This document shows, in pieces, positions 23,126 through 33,226 of a stretch of 35,630 nucleotides of DNA. Source of the DNA: Spongospora subterranea f. sp. subterranea (lineage: Eukaryota > Endomyxa: Phytomyxea > Phytomyxea > Plasmodiophorida); contig JAUGWO010000278.1 of the NCBI GenBank assembly GCA_049724395.1, positions 1 through 35,630 on the forward strand. Reading direction: 5' to 3'. The translations under genes were made by a program, and so were the position numbers. The notes below the pieces were generated by a model. It worked only from the letters and a program-made list of their open reading frames with translations. It made no database searches and had not been told where the DNA came from. Numbering within the stretch: position 1 is the stretch's first letter; every line of letters begins with the position of its first letter.

Positions 23126-23184
23126 AGCGGGTTGAAAACCCGTCTTTCCCCGCGAGGAGAAAAAGACACCACCTCCTGGAGTTT
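23126..23184 (+). other. Two adjacent short hairpins
   Basis: The string cgggttgaaaacccg (about 23129-23143) is a perfect 6-bp stem with a 3-nt loop. Directly after it, gtctttcc...aaaaagac can form a second weaker stem around ccgcg. Paired hairpins between genes could be an RNA processing or termination structure, but no known RNA family is recognised. Confidence 0.35.
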
Positions 23185-23213
23185 TTCATTGTTCTTTTAC
23201 ATTGTGATCAACT

Positions 23214-23591
23214 GTGCGCAACCGTGCTATAGAAAATGTATTGGTTGTGAATTTTGGGTCGCGATGGGCTAATGAAGCTTTTCCATCCGCCAGTCTCGTC
23301 ATTCGTCACACAGGCTTCCGGCGCCCGGCGGACAGGAAGATTTCCCGCTTACGTCCTTCATTCGTGACAGACAAGTCCATTTATCGTGATGGATTTTACC
23401 GTTTTTATTCAGTATTTGAGTTTGGGGCAGAGATTTTTACGCTTATCCTGGGACACGATTTCCAACCCGAAGACGAGTCGGCTGTCTTCTATTTGGGGTG
23501 TGATCCTTCCACTGCCATCATATCTATGGTAGCCGACTCCAACCATTCATTAGACTCAACAACAAAATCAATCGACATCAATCGAGCGTGA
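23214..23591 (+). CDS. Unrecognised plus-strand exon candidate
   Basis: A 125-codon frame with protein-like composition from about residue 35 (FRRPADRKISRLRPSFVTDK, FGAEIFTLILGHDFQPEDES). It contains an internal cacacag acceptor-like site at about 23305-23311, so the upstream part may be intron. It converges on the cysteine-rich gene at 23718. No domain was identified. Confidence 0.3.
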   Translation: MRNRAIENVLVVNFGSRWANEAFPSASLVIRHTGFRRPADRKISRLRPSFVTDKSIYRDGFYRFYSVFEFGAEIFTLILGHDFQPEDESAVFYLGCDPSTAIISMVADSNHSLDSTTKSIDINRA

Positions 23592-23717
23592 GATGCTAGT
23601 TCATAGCGGAGGGAGGTGTTGAATCCACATACATGTATCTCGGCCAGAATCCAACGGAATTATACGGAAAAATGAATACAAGTCTACAAGAGAATAATCC
23701 TATTTATTTGTTTGACT

Positions 23718-25964
23718 TCATCTACCTAGTTTGTTAGTGATTGGAGGAGAATTATATTGACAGATCGCATCTTCCTTTCCAGTACAGCAATCGTGACGGA
23801 ACGTGTAGTAAAATAGTAATTTTCCCCATCTCCGAACAAATTCCTCCACATCTCCAGCGCAATGACGCTGCAAACAATTGTTGACAGGACGAACGCATTT
23901 ACTGATCAACGCGGTCAAATCCGGATGAGGCCATCTCATTGATTTTGTCTTCACAGTCAGGTACTGATCATACTCTTCGAGAATTTCGGATAACGCTGGG
24001 AGGAGGTCTCGGGTTGATTTTGATTTTTTGCGAAGTTCATGTCTTGCTTCAATATCAAATGGTGGGTCATTCTCTCCGCAACGACGGGACTTCAAGCCCC
24101 GACATCTCCGCATGCTGAATTCCCCATGTGCGAATTGAGAGCCCCATTTTCGACGCCACTCATTTGTATTTTGGCCACAGTGATGAACAAAGCACCCCCA
24201 AATGGGTTTCGTAGACCGGGAATAATATTGTTGGTAACTCCTTGCAAACACGGGGTCACTTGATTGGTAAATCTCGTTAAATTTCCAACACAAATAAAGT
24301 GTGTGTTCTGCGGTTGAAGCAGCATCAAGAAGAGTTTTGAGTAAAAATAAACCGGAGTCTTTGTCTCTGAAAGCACAAATGTTCATCAGTTTTTCTAAAA
24401 AAATGCGAATGAAAACCTTTTGTCGGGGGCTTTGACGATTTTCGTCATCTGGGAACCGCAGGTGTTATGATTTGATCCAGGACCGGGGCACCATTTTTTT
24501 CCAAAACCAGTGTGCTTGAAACACGTTCCCCAACGTGCCTGGAACAGGTCCATATCTTTGCCACAACATGTCACAAGACATTGAAGGACGGGGATACAGG
24601 TGTGCTTGAAACAAAAAGTCACCTGACGACTAACACCAAGGAGCGATTTTCTGCAAGAGACCAGTTTCAAAACAAAATTCGAAATTAGGATCAGCTTTTG
24701 CAGGGTGCTGGTTGCCTTGGCAAATAGCCTAGGATGAGGAACATCGATGTTGTTTTGTCGGACCTCAACGGTATCCCGTCCCGACTTTCCGCGCAACAGT
24801 AGTGTCATCATGTATTCCGTCATGGCGACACTGTTGTGAAACTCGACCTGTTCTGGATTCGTCTCCTTTCCCTAAGCAGACGATACAGTTTATGATCATC
24901 ACATTCCAGACAGAGCGGGGAACCGGAGTTCTGACCAGAAACACACAGAGGCTCTCATAGTCTTTGACCTCATCCAAATCCCAGTTTAGGGGCGGACAGA
25001 ACTTTCTCAATCCCAACGCAGAAGGATGAACTATTTTTCGAGTGTGCTCCGGAAATTCATCCTAGTACGCCATGAGCAAATATGCTGTTGATCACGATTG
25101 CAATCTCTTACCGGCACGAAATTCTCATGAACGTCAACAGTCTGGTGTTCCGAATTAATCGTATTTTTGATGCGGCAATCAAAAGTGCTGCCCTCTACGG
25201 TTCCAGTTGACTGTTGCCCATCAACACTGATACTGAATGCATCACGATTTGAAATCGTGCTCGAATTCCAATCCTAAAAAGAACTCAGCAAACCCAAACA
25301 CAATTTGGAGATGAACTGAACGCCTAAGTTTCTAGAAGAACTGTCACCAAACTGTTGCGCGTTTCTGTTAGCGGGCACGAGATTCTCGAGAAAGCCTGTT
25401 GACGGCACAATTTCCGAATCAATAGGAATTCGATTCGGATCGATAAGACAGCCGAGGTTCTCGCCCTCTTGGCTCAACTGTTGAGACTCGATATTGATAT
25501 GGGACGCGTCAAATTTCAAACCCGGGCTCGAGTGCCTTTCCTGAAAACGCACTTAACAAGCCGATTCTCCGTTTGAAAATGAACTGAGCGATTACATTCA
25601 TCGAAGAACATTCACCAAACAAGTCGACACGATTGAACATTGCAAAAATACAACTCAAAAAAGGAATTGTCTTGCAGCCAATATTTGAATTCTGAAAAGG
25701 GCAAATTTTGAATCTCGTCATGGGGCATTGCCCACTCCTGCGACGGCGACATGGTGTCCTGCAAGGACCAATGATCTCAGAATTCAATTCTTTGGAGCGC
25801 AATTCCGCCATCCATACCGAGAAAGTTGAGGAGGCGATTCTTGTGGCGGCATTGGCCTCACCTAAGCCAAGCAGTTCGCCACAATCATGACCAGGTTTGG
25901 TTGTCACAGATCGAGTCGGTCTGGTCGCCACAAGCAACAATCCCACCAAGTTAAGAACACGCAT
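23718..25964 (-). CDS. Secreted cysteine-rich protein, seven exons, 608 aa (novel)
   Basis: Minus-strand exons: 25818-25964, 25639-25758, 25373-25540, 25112-25273, 24936-25061, 24417-24871, 23718-24366, totalling 1827 nt in one continuous frame. Introns are 59, 98, 99, 50, 64 and 50 nt; five are GT-AG (one with perfect donor gtaaga) and the third uses GC. Introns 1-5 are phase 0 and the last is phase 2. The N-terminus MRVLNLVGLLLVATRPTRSV is a likely signal peptide. Exons 3 and 4 are duplicates ending ENLVP and ENFVP. The C-terminal half has three gap-free copies of a module with the pattern C-x4-C-x10-W-G-x7-F-x4-C-x-G-x(5-7)-C: the first starts CLVTCCGKDMDLFQARWG, the second CFVHHCGQNTNEWRRKWG, the third CLQRHCAGDVEEFVRRWG. 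The cysteines suggest disulfides in an exported protein. I recognise no family. The weak donor of intron 2 (gttcaa) is the least certain junction. Confidence 0.75.
25112..25640 (-). repeat. Tandem duplication of an intron-exon pair (period about 268 bp)
   Basis: Block 25373-25640 (intron 2 plus exon 3) and block 25112-25372 (intron 3 plus exon 4) align. Both introns contain tttggtga, ttcagttcat and an agt...ttttAG acceptor, with the shared tgaactga core 268 bp apart. Both exons begin with a Ser-rich start, keep a central QQ, an EG, one Cys, and end in an ENxVP. Because the introns aligned as well as the exons, the genomic segment itself was duplicated. Confidence 0.75.
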
Positions 25965-26184
25965 TTGAGGAATGTGTCATGATCCGAAAGTTTACAGTGT
26001 GGGTAGTCTAAATGCAGCACATCAGTGCAGCCTCGGGCAGTGAGATTGGACCCCAACATTGTTTTAGAGCAAAAGCTGCGTCTTGAGAAATCCAATTCAA
26101 CGAGCTATCGCGCTATGAATAGATTACTGCCAAATTTTGGAAAACGAAATCTATTTTTAGAACTCCCCCAAAAATGGTGCAAAT

Positions 26185-26564
26185 GTGTCAAAAAGAGCTT
26201 GGAATTGTTGTCCTCTCTTCAACCCGCTTGTCAGATTATTTGTGGGTTTGGTTTCTACGGTGTCCTGGAGAACCGTAGGTACAACAGAAATGCAGGCATG
26301 TTTTTACCGAAATTTCACTGCGAGCTCAATCCTATCGAATGCGCCTGGGGCGATACCAAACGCATTTGCCGGAATGAGTGCGACTGCAGTTGGGCCAGCA
26401 TGCAGGAGCGTCTGCCACATACCTTGGACGCAATTCCAATTTTGCGAATACGTCGTTGGTTCCGGTTGACCGAGTGTTTCCGCGATGCCTACAGACGTGG
26501 ACTGAAAGGGCGATTAGCCGAGTTTGCCACGCGCAAGTACCGATCGCATCGGGGCCTTCCCTAA
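26185..26564 (+). pseudogene. IS630/Tc1-like transposase, C-terminal remnant
   Basis: One open frame carries FLPKFHCELNPIECAWGDTK (about 26300-26360), the third catalytic-block region of this superfamily (family form PKFHCELNPIE.xWG..KR). It is followed by the family's C-terminal RRW...AYRRGLKGRLAEFA. The N-terminal DNA-binding domain and the first two catalytic blocks are not recognisable between the left terminal repeat and this point, so the 1.15-kb element has lost the front of its gene and would need a helper. Confidence 0.75.
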
Positions 26565-27043
26565 ACCATCGTTAAAGAGGAGCTTGCCCTCGAGTTCGCC
26601 GAGAAGGTTGCGGCTAGAGACGCCAGACTCGCAGCGAAGTGAAAACACTTTGCGGTTTTATAAAATACGATTTATTGCAAATTATGTTGATCACGCGCGG
26701 GCGATCCCTTCAGCCATCACACAATTCCAGAGAATGCAAGACCGCTGGGCGCTTAAAGACATCATCCAACGAGAGATCCATCCGCAAGCAAACGCCGTGG
26801 ATCGTCAGTGGGCCGTGCCTCTGTGCAGTTCCCCCGACCAGACGGCAAACGTCATGGTGCATGGATATCGGCCGTGGGAAGCCGGAAACAGGCGCGTTGG
26901 ATTGGCCTATTGAAAACCTACACGTAGCTATGTTTTTTTTTTAAAAAAAACTGTTTCCCACCATACTGCCAATTTTGGAAAAGGGGCAATTTCAAAATTA
27001 GCGTAGCCTTGTCGGTTTCGATGAGATCTATCGATATACGCCG

Positions 27044-27091
27044 TTTAAATCCTGCACACGACCATTACAAAATTGCCATACTCCGTGCCGC
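27044..27091. repeat. 48-bp exact direct repeat, copy 1
   Basis: From tttaaatcctgcacacgacc to ccgtgccgc, this matches 27291-27338 with no visible difference. This copy lies inside the TA-flanked transposon, about 50 bp from its right end. Confidence 0.9.
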
Positions 27092-27222
27092 TAGCCTTAC
27101 AAAATCTGCCAAGAAATTTGCCGTGACTAGACTACCCACACTGTACCTTTTGGGTCAGTTGGTATCTATGTACTGTGTAGATTCCTGTGTGTATTTAGTG
27201 TGAATCATGGGACTCATATTAA

Positions 27223-27618
27223 CACTCCCTCTCACACGAAATTAACGATGAAACGATGGGAATCCCATTATTACATTGTCATGCTGACTTTTTAAATCCT
27301 GCACACGACCATTACAAAATTGCCATACTCCGTGCCGCAATGGTCCTGGCCCTGCCCGATTCCGTTAGCTTGAAGCAGGGGTTGATGATAGGAAAGACCC
27401 TAAATGTCCAGTACTTTCCAGTGCTCAGCGTTGCAAAGCATTTACCAACCCCAAAATGGCCACCCTGTCAAAGGGTCCTTTTCCGCTGTTGCAGATAAGC
27501 TCAAGGTCCACCAGAGGAAAACCCATGCTTTTATTGTTCCGGAGCAATAATTTTGACAATTCATACTGGACAACGCACTTTCTCGATTTTGACAATTCAT
27601 ACAGGACAGAGGGAGTAA
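27223..27618. mobile_element. Possible MITE
   Basis: The right end ggacagagggagt (27606-27618) is the same terminal repeat as at 9251 and, inverted, 6530. Inside it is a 38-bp-spaced direct repeat of ttttgacaattcata (27550 and 27588). The left end actccctct at 27225 matches only the first 9 bp, so the left boundary is doubtful. There is no coding capacity. Confidence 0.4.
27291..27338. repeat. 48-bp exact direct repeat, copy 2
   Basis: Identical to 27044-27091, 247 bp downstream, but outside the transposon. The shared block may mark a second nested insertion or a replication-slippage or capture event. Confidence 0.9.
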
Positions 27619-27710
27619 TTGTCTTCAATGTACCCAGATTTAGGGATGGAGGTGCATTGGGTGAAGCAGCCCCCAAATTTTGAGACGGAAGGCTGCAACA
27701 CCTTCTTCCA

Positions 27711-27899
27711 TTAATTTTTTAGATATAATAAGTCAGAGCGTTCGCTTTCTGGCAAAAAACGTTTAAACTGAACAAGCAACGAGGTCCAGTAGTGATCTGA
27801 AGACTGAGAAATTCCTTTTTCTGAATGATGACTAGCATAGACAGCAGCCCGAGCTAGGCTCATGTTTTCTTCTGAAGTCCATGACTTCCCTTTCACCAT
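27711..27899 (-). CDS. Myb/SANT-like DNA-binding domain fragment
   Basis: It starts at MVKGKSWTSEENMSLARAAV and continues GISQSSDHYWTSLLVQFKRF, about 62 residues. The spacing of W, the acidic EE, the ARAAV helix, the G-x-x-Q turn and the YW resembles Myb/SANT-like domains that are abundant in oomycete genomes and often linked to transposons. The frame stays open upstream to about 28016, but the Met at 27899 sits exactly where the domain begins. It lacks any further domain and is probably a fragment or first exon. Confidence 0.5.
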   Translation of the reverse strand: MVKGKSWTSEENMSLARAAVYASHHSEKGISQSSDHYWTSLLVQFKRFLPESERSDLLYLKN

Positions 27900-28269
27900 G
27901 GTTCCAAGCGATATTGACTGACTGTATAACGCGTAACTTTCTACTGTACAGTCATTTTGTTTTGGATTTGTCCGTGGCTCAAAACGCAAACCGAGTTTTA
28001 AAACAAATTGATACAAAACACTGCGTACTTTTAGGTTTGGCTTTGCGTTGGGATATTTTTAGCTCCAAAAAAGTCCTGGGCTTTGGTTTTGGCTCTGCGT
28101 TGGAGATGCTCCGCTACAGCACTACAGTGTGTCGCAGTCATGAGTGTACCCAATTGGGCGAATGTCCAAACATCTCCCGTGGTGGAGGGGATAGGCCGCC
28201 TAATATCACGTGGGGCCGGTCCTAGAGTCCCCGAACCGGATATGGGGTCACGCTATCGCCCACCTTGAT
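27900..28269. other. Presumed upstream region of the right ankyrin gene
   Basis: No gene is seen. A short imperfect duplication built on ggtttggctttgcgttgg (28034) and ggttttggctctgcgttgg (28085) is present. No TATA box is clear. The matching region left of 5780 is unrelated, so the two ankyrin copies do not share this sequence. Confidence 0.4.
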
Positions 28270-29388
28270 TTGTCATGGTACCGATGGTATTGAATCCGAT
28301 ACTATTGATTTTTGTTGTTGGATTTCTATTGCAACCATTGAATGGGTCCAAAACTGACCTGAATGAGGCAATAGAAAACGGGTCGCTATAGTCTATTGAT
28401 ATTGGCCAATTCTGTATCAAATTACTAATCGGATTATTTAGAAATGAATTCGCTGAGCAATTGGCCACGACATTTAACCCGAGTGCAGTTCCTCCCTATT
28501 ATATCAAAGGTGGCATTGGTCGGAATCATTATTGGAAACAGGCATACATACAGTTACAAGATCACTGTTCTTGATTTATCACTTCTCTACTGCCGGTAAT
28601 TTCGACTTGACAATGGTTTCTATTTCCCCCTTGATGTCATTACAATAGAGAAAATGTCGCCACTATTCTGATTGATAGAGGGGCCGACATATTCACACAG
28701 GATGAATTCGGGAATACTCCATTACACATCGCCGCTGGTCAGGGCCTGTAATATATTCCATATTATATGTCATTACCCCTTATCTGACACTCTAATAGAA
28801 ATATCGCCGTCATCAAGCTCTTGGAGAAAATCAAAATGACAAACCCACAAGCTCTTGACCTCCAAAACAAGGCTGGTAAAACTCCACTCCATTTTGCAGT
28901 GGACTGTGATCGGTTGGTCGAATAGAGGGTCGAAGGGTCAATATTTACTACTGATTGTTTAGGAAAGGGGTGATCAAGACTCTGTTGGATGGAGGAGCCA
29001 ATCCCATTATTGTTGATAATATGGGCAATGACAGCACTGCACCTGGCGATACACCAAAATCTGTAGACTGCTATATCTGTGGAAATTGCAACTCATCTGA
29101 TTGACACTAACAGAAGTGGAGTTCATTATTGATTGAGGCGGCGAAGGCCAATCCACATTATAGTGGGTTGGAATTCTGGGTATATTATAAATCAATACAG
29201 CAACTGCACCTGGCGATACAACTCAGAAACTATATGGGGCGGACTGCTCTCTCACTCGTTGGTAGATTACTGCTGGGTCTGGTTAGCGCCTTCAATAATG
29301 AGTTTTAGTGAGGAGATCTCCCGAATGCCGGCGCCTTGATGGAACTGCACCTTACAAGAAGAACTGTAACTCATCTGATTGAGATCTC

Positions 29389-30819
29389 ACAGAAGTGATA
29401 AGATCATTATTGATATAATTAAAGCGGCAAAGGCAGAGGCTGTTGATGATCTGTGTCATAATGAGATGAATAATCCCTCCGGGTGTTCTAGTGGGACAAT
29501 GGCGCATAATGGCCTGTATATTCTTAATAAGCATGTTGAATTCATTAAAGTCGTTGATCTGATTTCACAGGGACCGAAGCGTCATCGGTGAAGCGACGTC
29601 AGAAAAATTAAACCTCAGGAACAATAGGGGGCGCACCTGCTCTCTCACATGCAGTGTATTATCGTCGGTTGGTCAATTTACTGTCTGGGTCTGGTTAGCG
29701 CTTTCTTTAATCAGTTGTAGTGAGGAGATCTTCCGAATTCTGTTGGATCTCGGTGCCGATCTCACAACAACAGATATTGATGGCAATACAGCACTGCACC
29801 TGGCGATACAACGAAACCTGTAGATAGCTATAATCTTTCCAAATTGCAACTCATCTGATTGAGATCTCACAGAAATGGAAAAGTCATTATCGATATAATT
29901 GAGGCGGCGAAGGCACAATCTATCACTGCTCTGGGTCATAGTGGGATCACGGAACCTTCTTTGTGTTTGAGTCGACAACAAATTCATCATGACCTGTATA
30001 TTATAAATCTGGGTGTCGAACAAATCAAGCCGCTGAATCATCCCATAGGGACCGATATGCCAAACGAGGTTCGACTTTAGAACTACTCAAATTCAGGAAC
30101 GTTGAGGGACGCACTGCGCTCTCACATGCAGTTTATCATCGTCGGTTGGTCAATTTACTGTCTGGGTCTGGTTAGAGCCTTCAATAATGAGTTTTAGTGA
30201 GGAGATTTCCCGATTTCTGTTGAATCTCGGTGCCGATCCCACAATATTGATATTAATGGCAATACAGCACTGCACTTGGCCATACAACTAAACCTGTAGA
30301 CAGCTATAATTGTTCCAAATATCAACTCATCTGATTGAGATCTCACAGAAGTGAACAGATCATAATCGATATAATTGAGGCGGCGAAGGCACAATCTATC
30401 GATGTTCCGGGTCATAGTGTGATGACGAAACCTTTGTGTTCGAGTGGACAATGATTCACAATGACCTGTATATTATAAATCTGAGTGACGAACAAATCCA
30501 GTCGTTGATTCATCCCACAGGGACCGATATGCCAAACGAATTCGACGTTAGAACTACTCAAATTCAGGAACAATATGGGGCGCACTGCTCTCTCACATGC
30601 AGTTTATTATCGTTGGTTGGTCAATTTACTGTCTGGAGTCTGGTTAGCGCTTTTAATAATGGTTTTCAGTGAGGAAAGATCTGCCGATTTCTGTTGGATC
30701 TCGGTGCCGATCCCACAATAACAGATATTGATGGCAATACAGCACTACACCTGGCGATACAACGAAACCTGTAGACTGCAATAATCTGTGGACATTAAAA
30801 CTCATCTGATTGAGATCAT
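29389..30819 (+). repeat. Three tandem 480-bp three-exon ankyrin units, right arm
   Basis: Landmarks at about 29389, 29867, 30344 and 30819 give spacings of 478, 477 and 475 bp. The unit content is the same as 3255-4700, including the LLDLGADPT...IDGNTALHLAI exon preceding a ct|gta phase-2 donor. Confidence 0.8.
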
Positions 30820-33226
30820 ACAGAGGTGATGAGATCGTTATTGATACAATTAAAGCGGCGAGGGCAAAGGTTGTCGATTATCTGGGCCATAATGAGATGA
30901 CGAATCCCTCTGGGTGTTCGAGTGGAACAATGGTTCATGATGGCCTGTATATTGTTAAGAGGTGTGTTGAAATCATTGAAGTCGTTGACCTGATCTCACA
31001 GGGACCCAAATGCTATTGGTGAAGCGACGTCAGAAATATTGAACCTGAGGAACCAATAAGGGGCAAACTGCCTTCTGGATTGCAGTTTATCTTAATCGGT
31101 TGGTCAAATTTACTGTCCTGTTCTAATCACCAACATCAATGATGGTGTCTGTGTATCTCCAGTGGTAATATCGCCAACATTCTTTTCCTTAATGGTGCCG
31201 ATCCCACTATATCGGATCAATATGGGGACTCACCATTGCACATTCGTTTGCCAACTGACATGTATGTCGCCCAAATCTCACAAAATATTCAAATATTTAC
31301 TGATGTGCTCACAGGACAGACGAAATGATCATTTTGATGATCGAAAATATTGATGTCAACCACGTGAACTACCATGGAAACACTCTTCTCCATTCTGCAA
31401 TTTTTAATCAAACGGTTGGTTGTAATTAGTGTTGGATATTGATCAGCGCCTCAAAAAACTGATAATTTAGGGAAGTTTTGATCAAACATCTGTTGAAGAG
31501 AGGCGCCATCCTATCATTCCTGATTGGAATGGGAATACAGCACTTCATCTGGCAATAGAGCGCGGACTGTATTATGAACAGGTCAAATGTTGATTTATCA
31601 AAATAGCTTATTCATATTCTACAGAAGTGAGCAGATCATCATTGATATAATTGAAGCGGCGAGGCCAAAACCAATCCACCTTGTGCTCCAGAATCCGATG
31701 ACAACACGATTCTATGCGTGTTTTATTCAACAATTGCTTAATCGCCTGTATATTGCTCATATATCGGTCTGGCACATTGAAGGCCCTGATTTGATCTCAC
31801 AGAAACAGAGATGTCGTTTCTAAAATCATCGCTCTCTCGTGCGACGATATAATCAATTCGAGGAACTAAATGGCCAAACTGCTTTCTCTTTGGCAGTTCG
31901 TTTGGATCGGTTGGTCAAATCCTCTCTCTGGCTCTGATCAGCGAGTTCAATACTAAGGTCTCGTATCCCCAGTGTTGATATCGCCCAAATTCTGTTGGAG
32001 AACGGTGCCGATCCCACAATAGCGGATAATGATAGGGATACACCATTGCACAGGATTCTATTGACCTGTGAGTTAAACAGATCTCACCAAACACTCCAAC
32101 ATTTACTGATGTTCTCACAGAACAGACGATTCTATTCTATCAATGATACACAATATTGATATCAACCACCGGTACAATGATGGATCCACTCTTTTCCATT
32201 GTGCTATTAAGTGTCGTCGGTTGGTCAATTGATATTGTGTGGACACTGATCGGCCCCTCAATAACACTGATTGGTTAGGGATGTGGTGGTTATGAAATTG
32301 TTGAACAGAGGCGCCAACCCCATTATTGCTGATTCTAATGGGAATACAGCACTGCACCTGGCGATAGAGCATAATCTGTACACACCTTTAATCTTGTTAT
32401 ATTTTCCAGAAATCTCATGTTAAATCTCATAGAAGTGGAGAGACCATTATATCTATACTTGAGGCGGCAACACCAAAAACGGGCGATATTCTGGGTCCAG
32501 ACGGGATGATGGATCCCTCAGTGTGTTCGAGTGGAGAGTTAGTTCATGATCGGCTGTATATTGTTGATGGGTGTGTCGAGATCATTGAAGTCGCTGATCT
32601 GATCTCACAGGGACCCAGATGTCAACCGTCAGGCAACGTCAGAAATAATCAATTTCAGAAACCAAAAATGGCAAACTGCTCTGTTTCTGGCAGTTACTCT
32701 TGCACGGTTGGTTGAAATTACAGTCTGGTTCTGATCACATCTTCAATAATTTGTTTTTGTATTTCCAGTTTTGATATCGTCCAGATTCTTCTGGAAGAGA
32801 GGTGCCGATCCCAATATAGCAGATATTGATGGGAACACACCATTGCACACTCATATGCCAACTGAATTGTATATCGCCCAAATACCACCATATATTGAAA
32901 TACCTACTCATGTGCCAACAGGACAGACGAAATCATCATATCAATGATTGAAAACTATTGATGTCAACCACGCGGGCAATGATGGGGCAACACTTCTTCA
33001 TAGGGCTATTGAGTGTAATCGGTTGGTCGTAGTTCATATTTGATCATGATCAGCCCCTCAATTAAACTGATGTTATAGAGAAGTTGTGGTCAAGTATCTG
33101 TTGAAGAGAGGCGCCAATCCCCATTATTCCTGATCTTAATGGGAATACAGCACTGCACCTGGCGATATATCATAACCTGTAGACTGCTATACTGTGTATA
33201 TAGTCAAAATATCTGATTGAAATCTC
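30819..33226 (+). repeat. Three tandem 800-bp five-exon ankyrin units, right arm
   Basis: Landmarks at about 30819, 31621, 32428 and 33226 give spacings of 802, 807 and 798 bp. They mirror 847-3255 with the same number of units, so the arrays expanded before the inverted duplication of the gene. Confidence 0.8.

Larger units (their letters stand above)
25995..27143 (+). mobile_element. TA-flanked DNA transposon with perfect 16-bp terminal inverted repeats
   Basis: The left end cagtgtgggtagtcta (25995-26010) is the exact reverse complement of the right end (27128-27143), and each end abuts TA (25993-25994 and 27144-27145). This is the target-site signature of the IS630/Tc1/mariner superfamily. 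The element is 1149 bp and carries the tail of a DDE transposase. Perfect ends suggest a fairly recent insertion. It lies 28 nt upstream of the start codon of the 608-aa secreted gene, that is, in its promoter or 5' UTR. Confidence 0.85.

Noticed and set aside
25241-25257. Inverted repeat cacgattt g aaatcgtg as an operator
   Set aside because: It lies within exon 4 of the secreted gene and is not kept in the duplicated exon; probably chance.
29389-31020. The recurring CVEIIEVADLI peptide as part of the protein
   Set aside because: It lies between consistent phase-2 donor and acceptor sites, and splicing it out joins in-frame exons; it is best read as translated intron.
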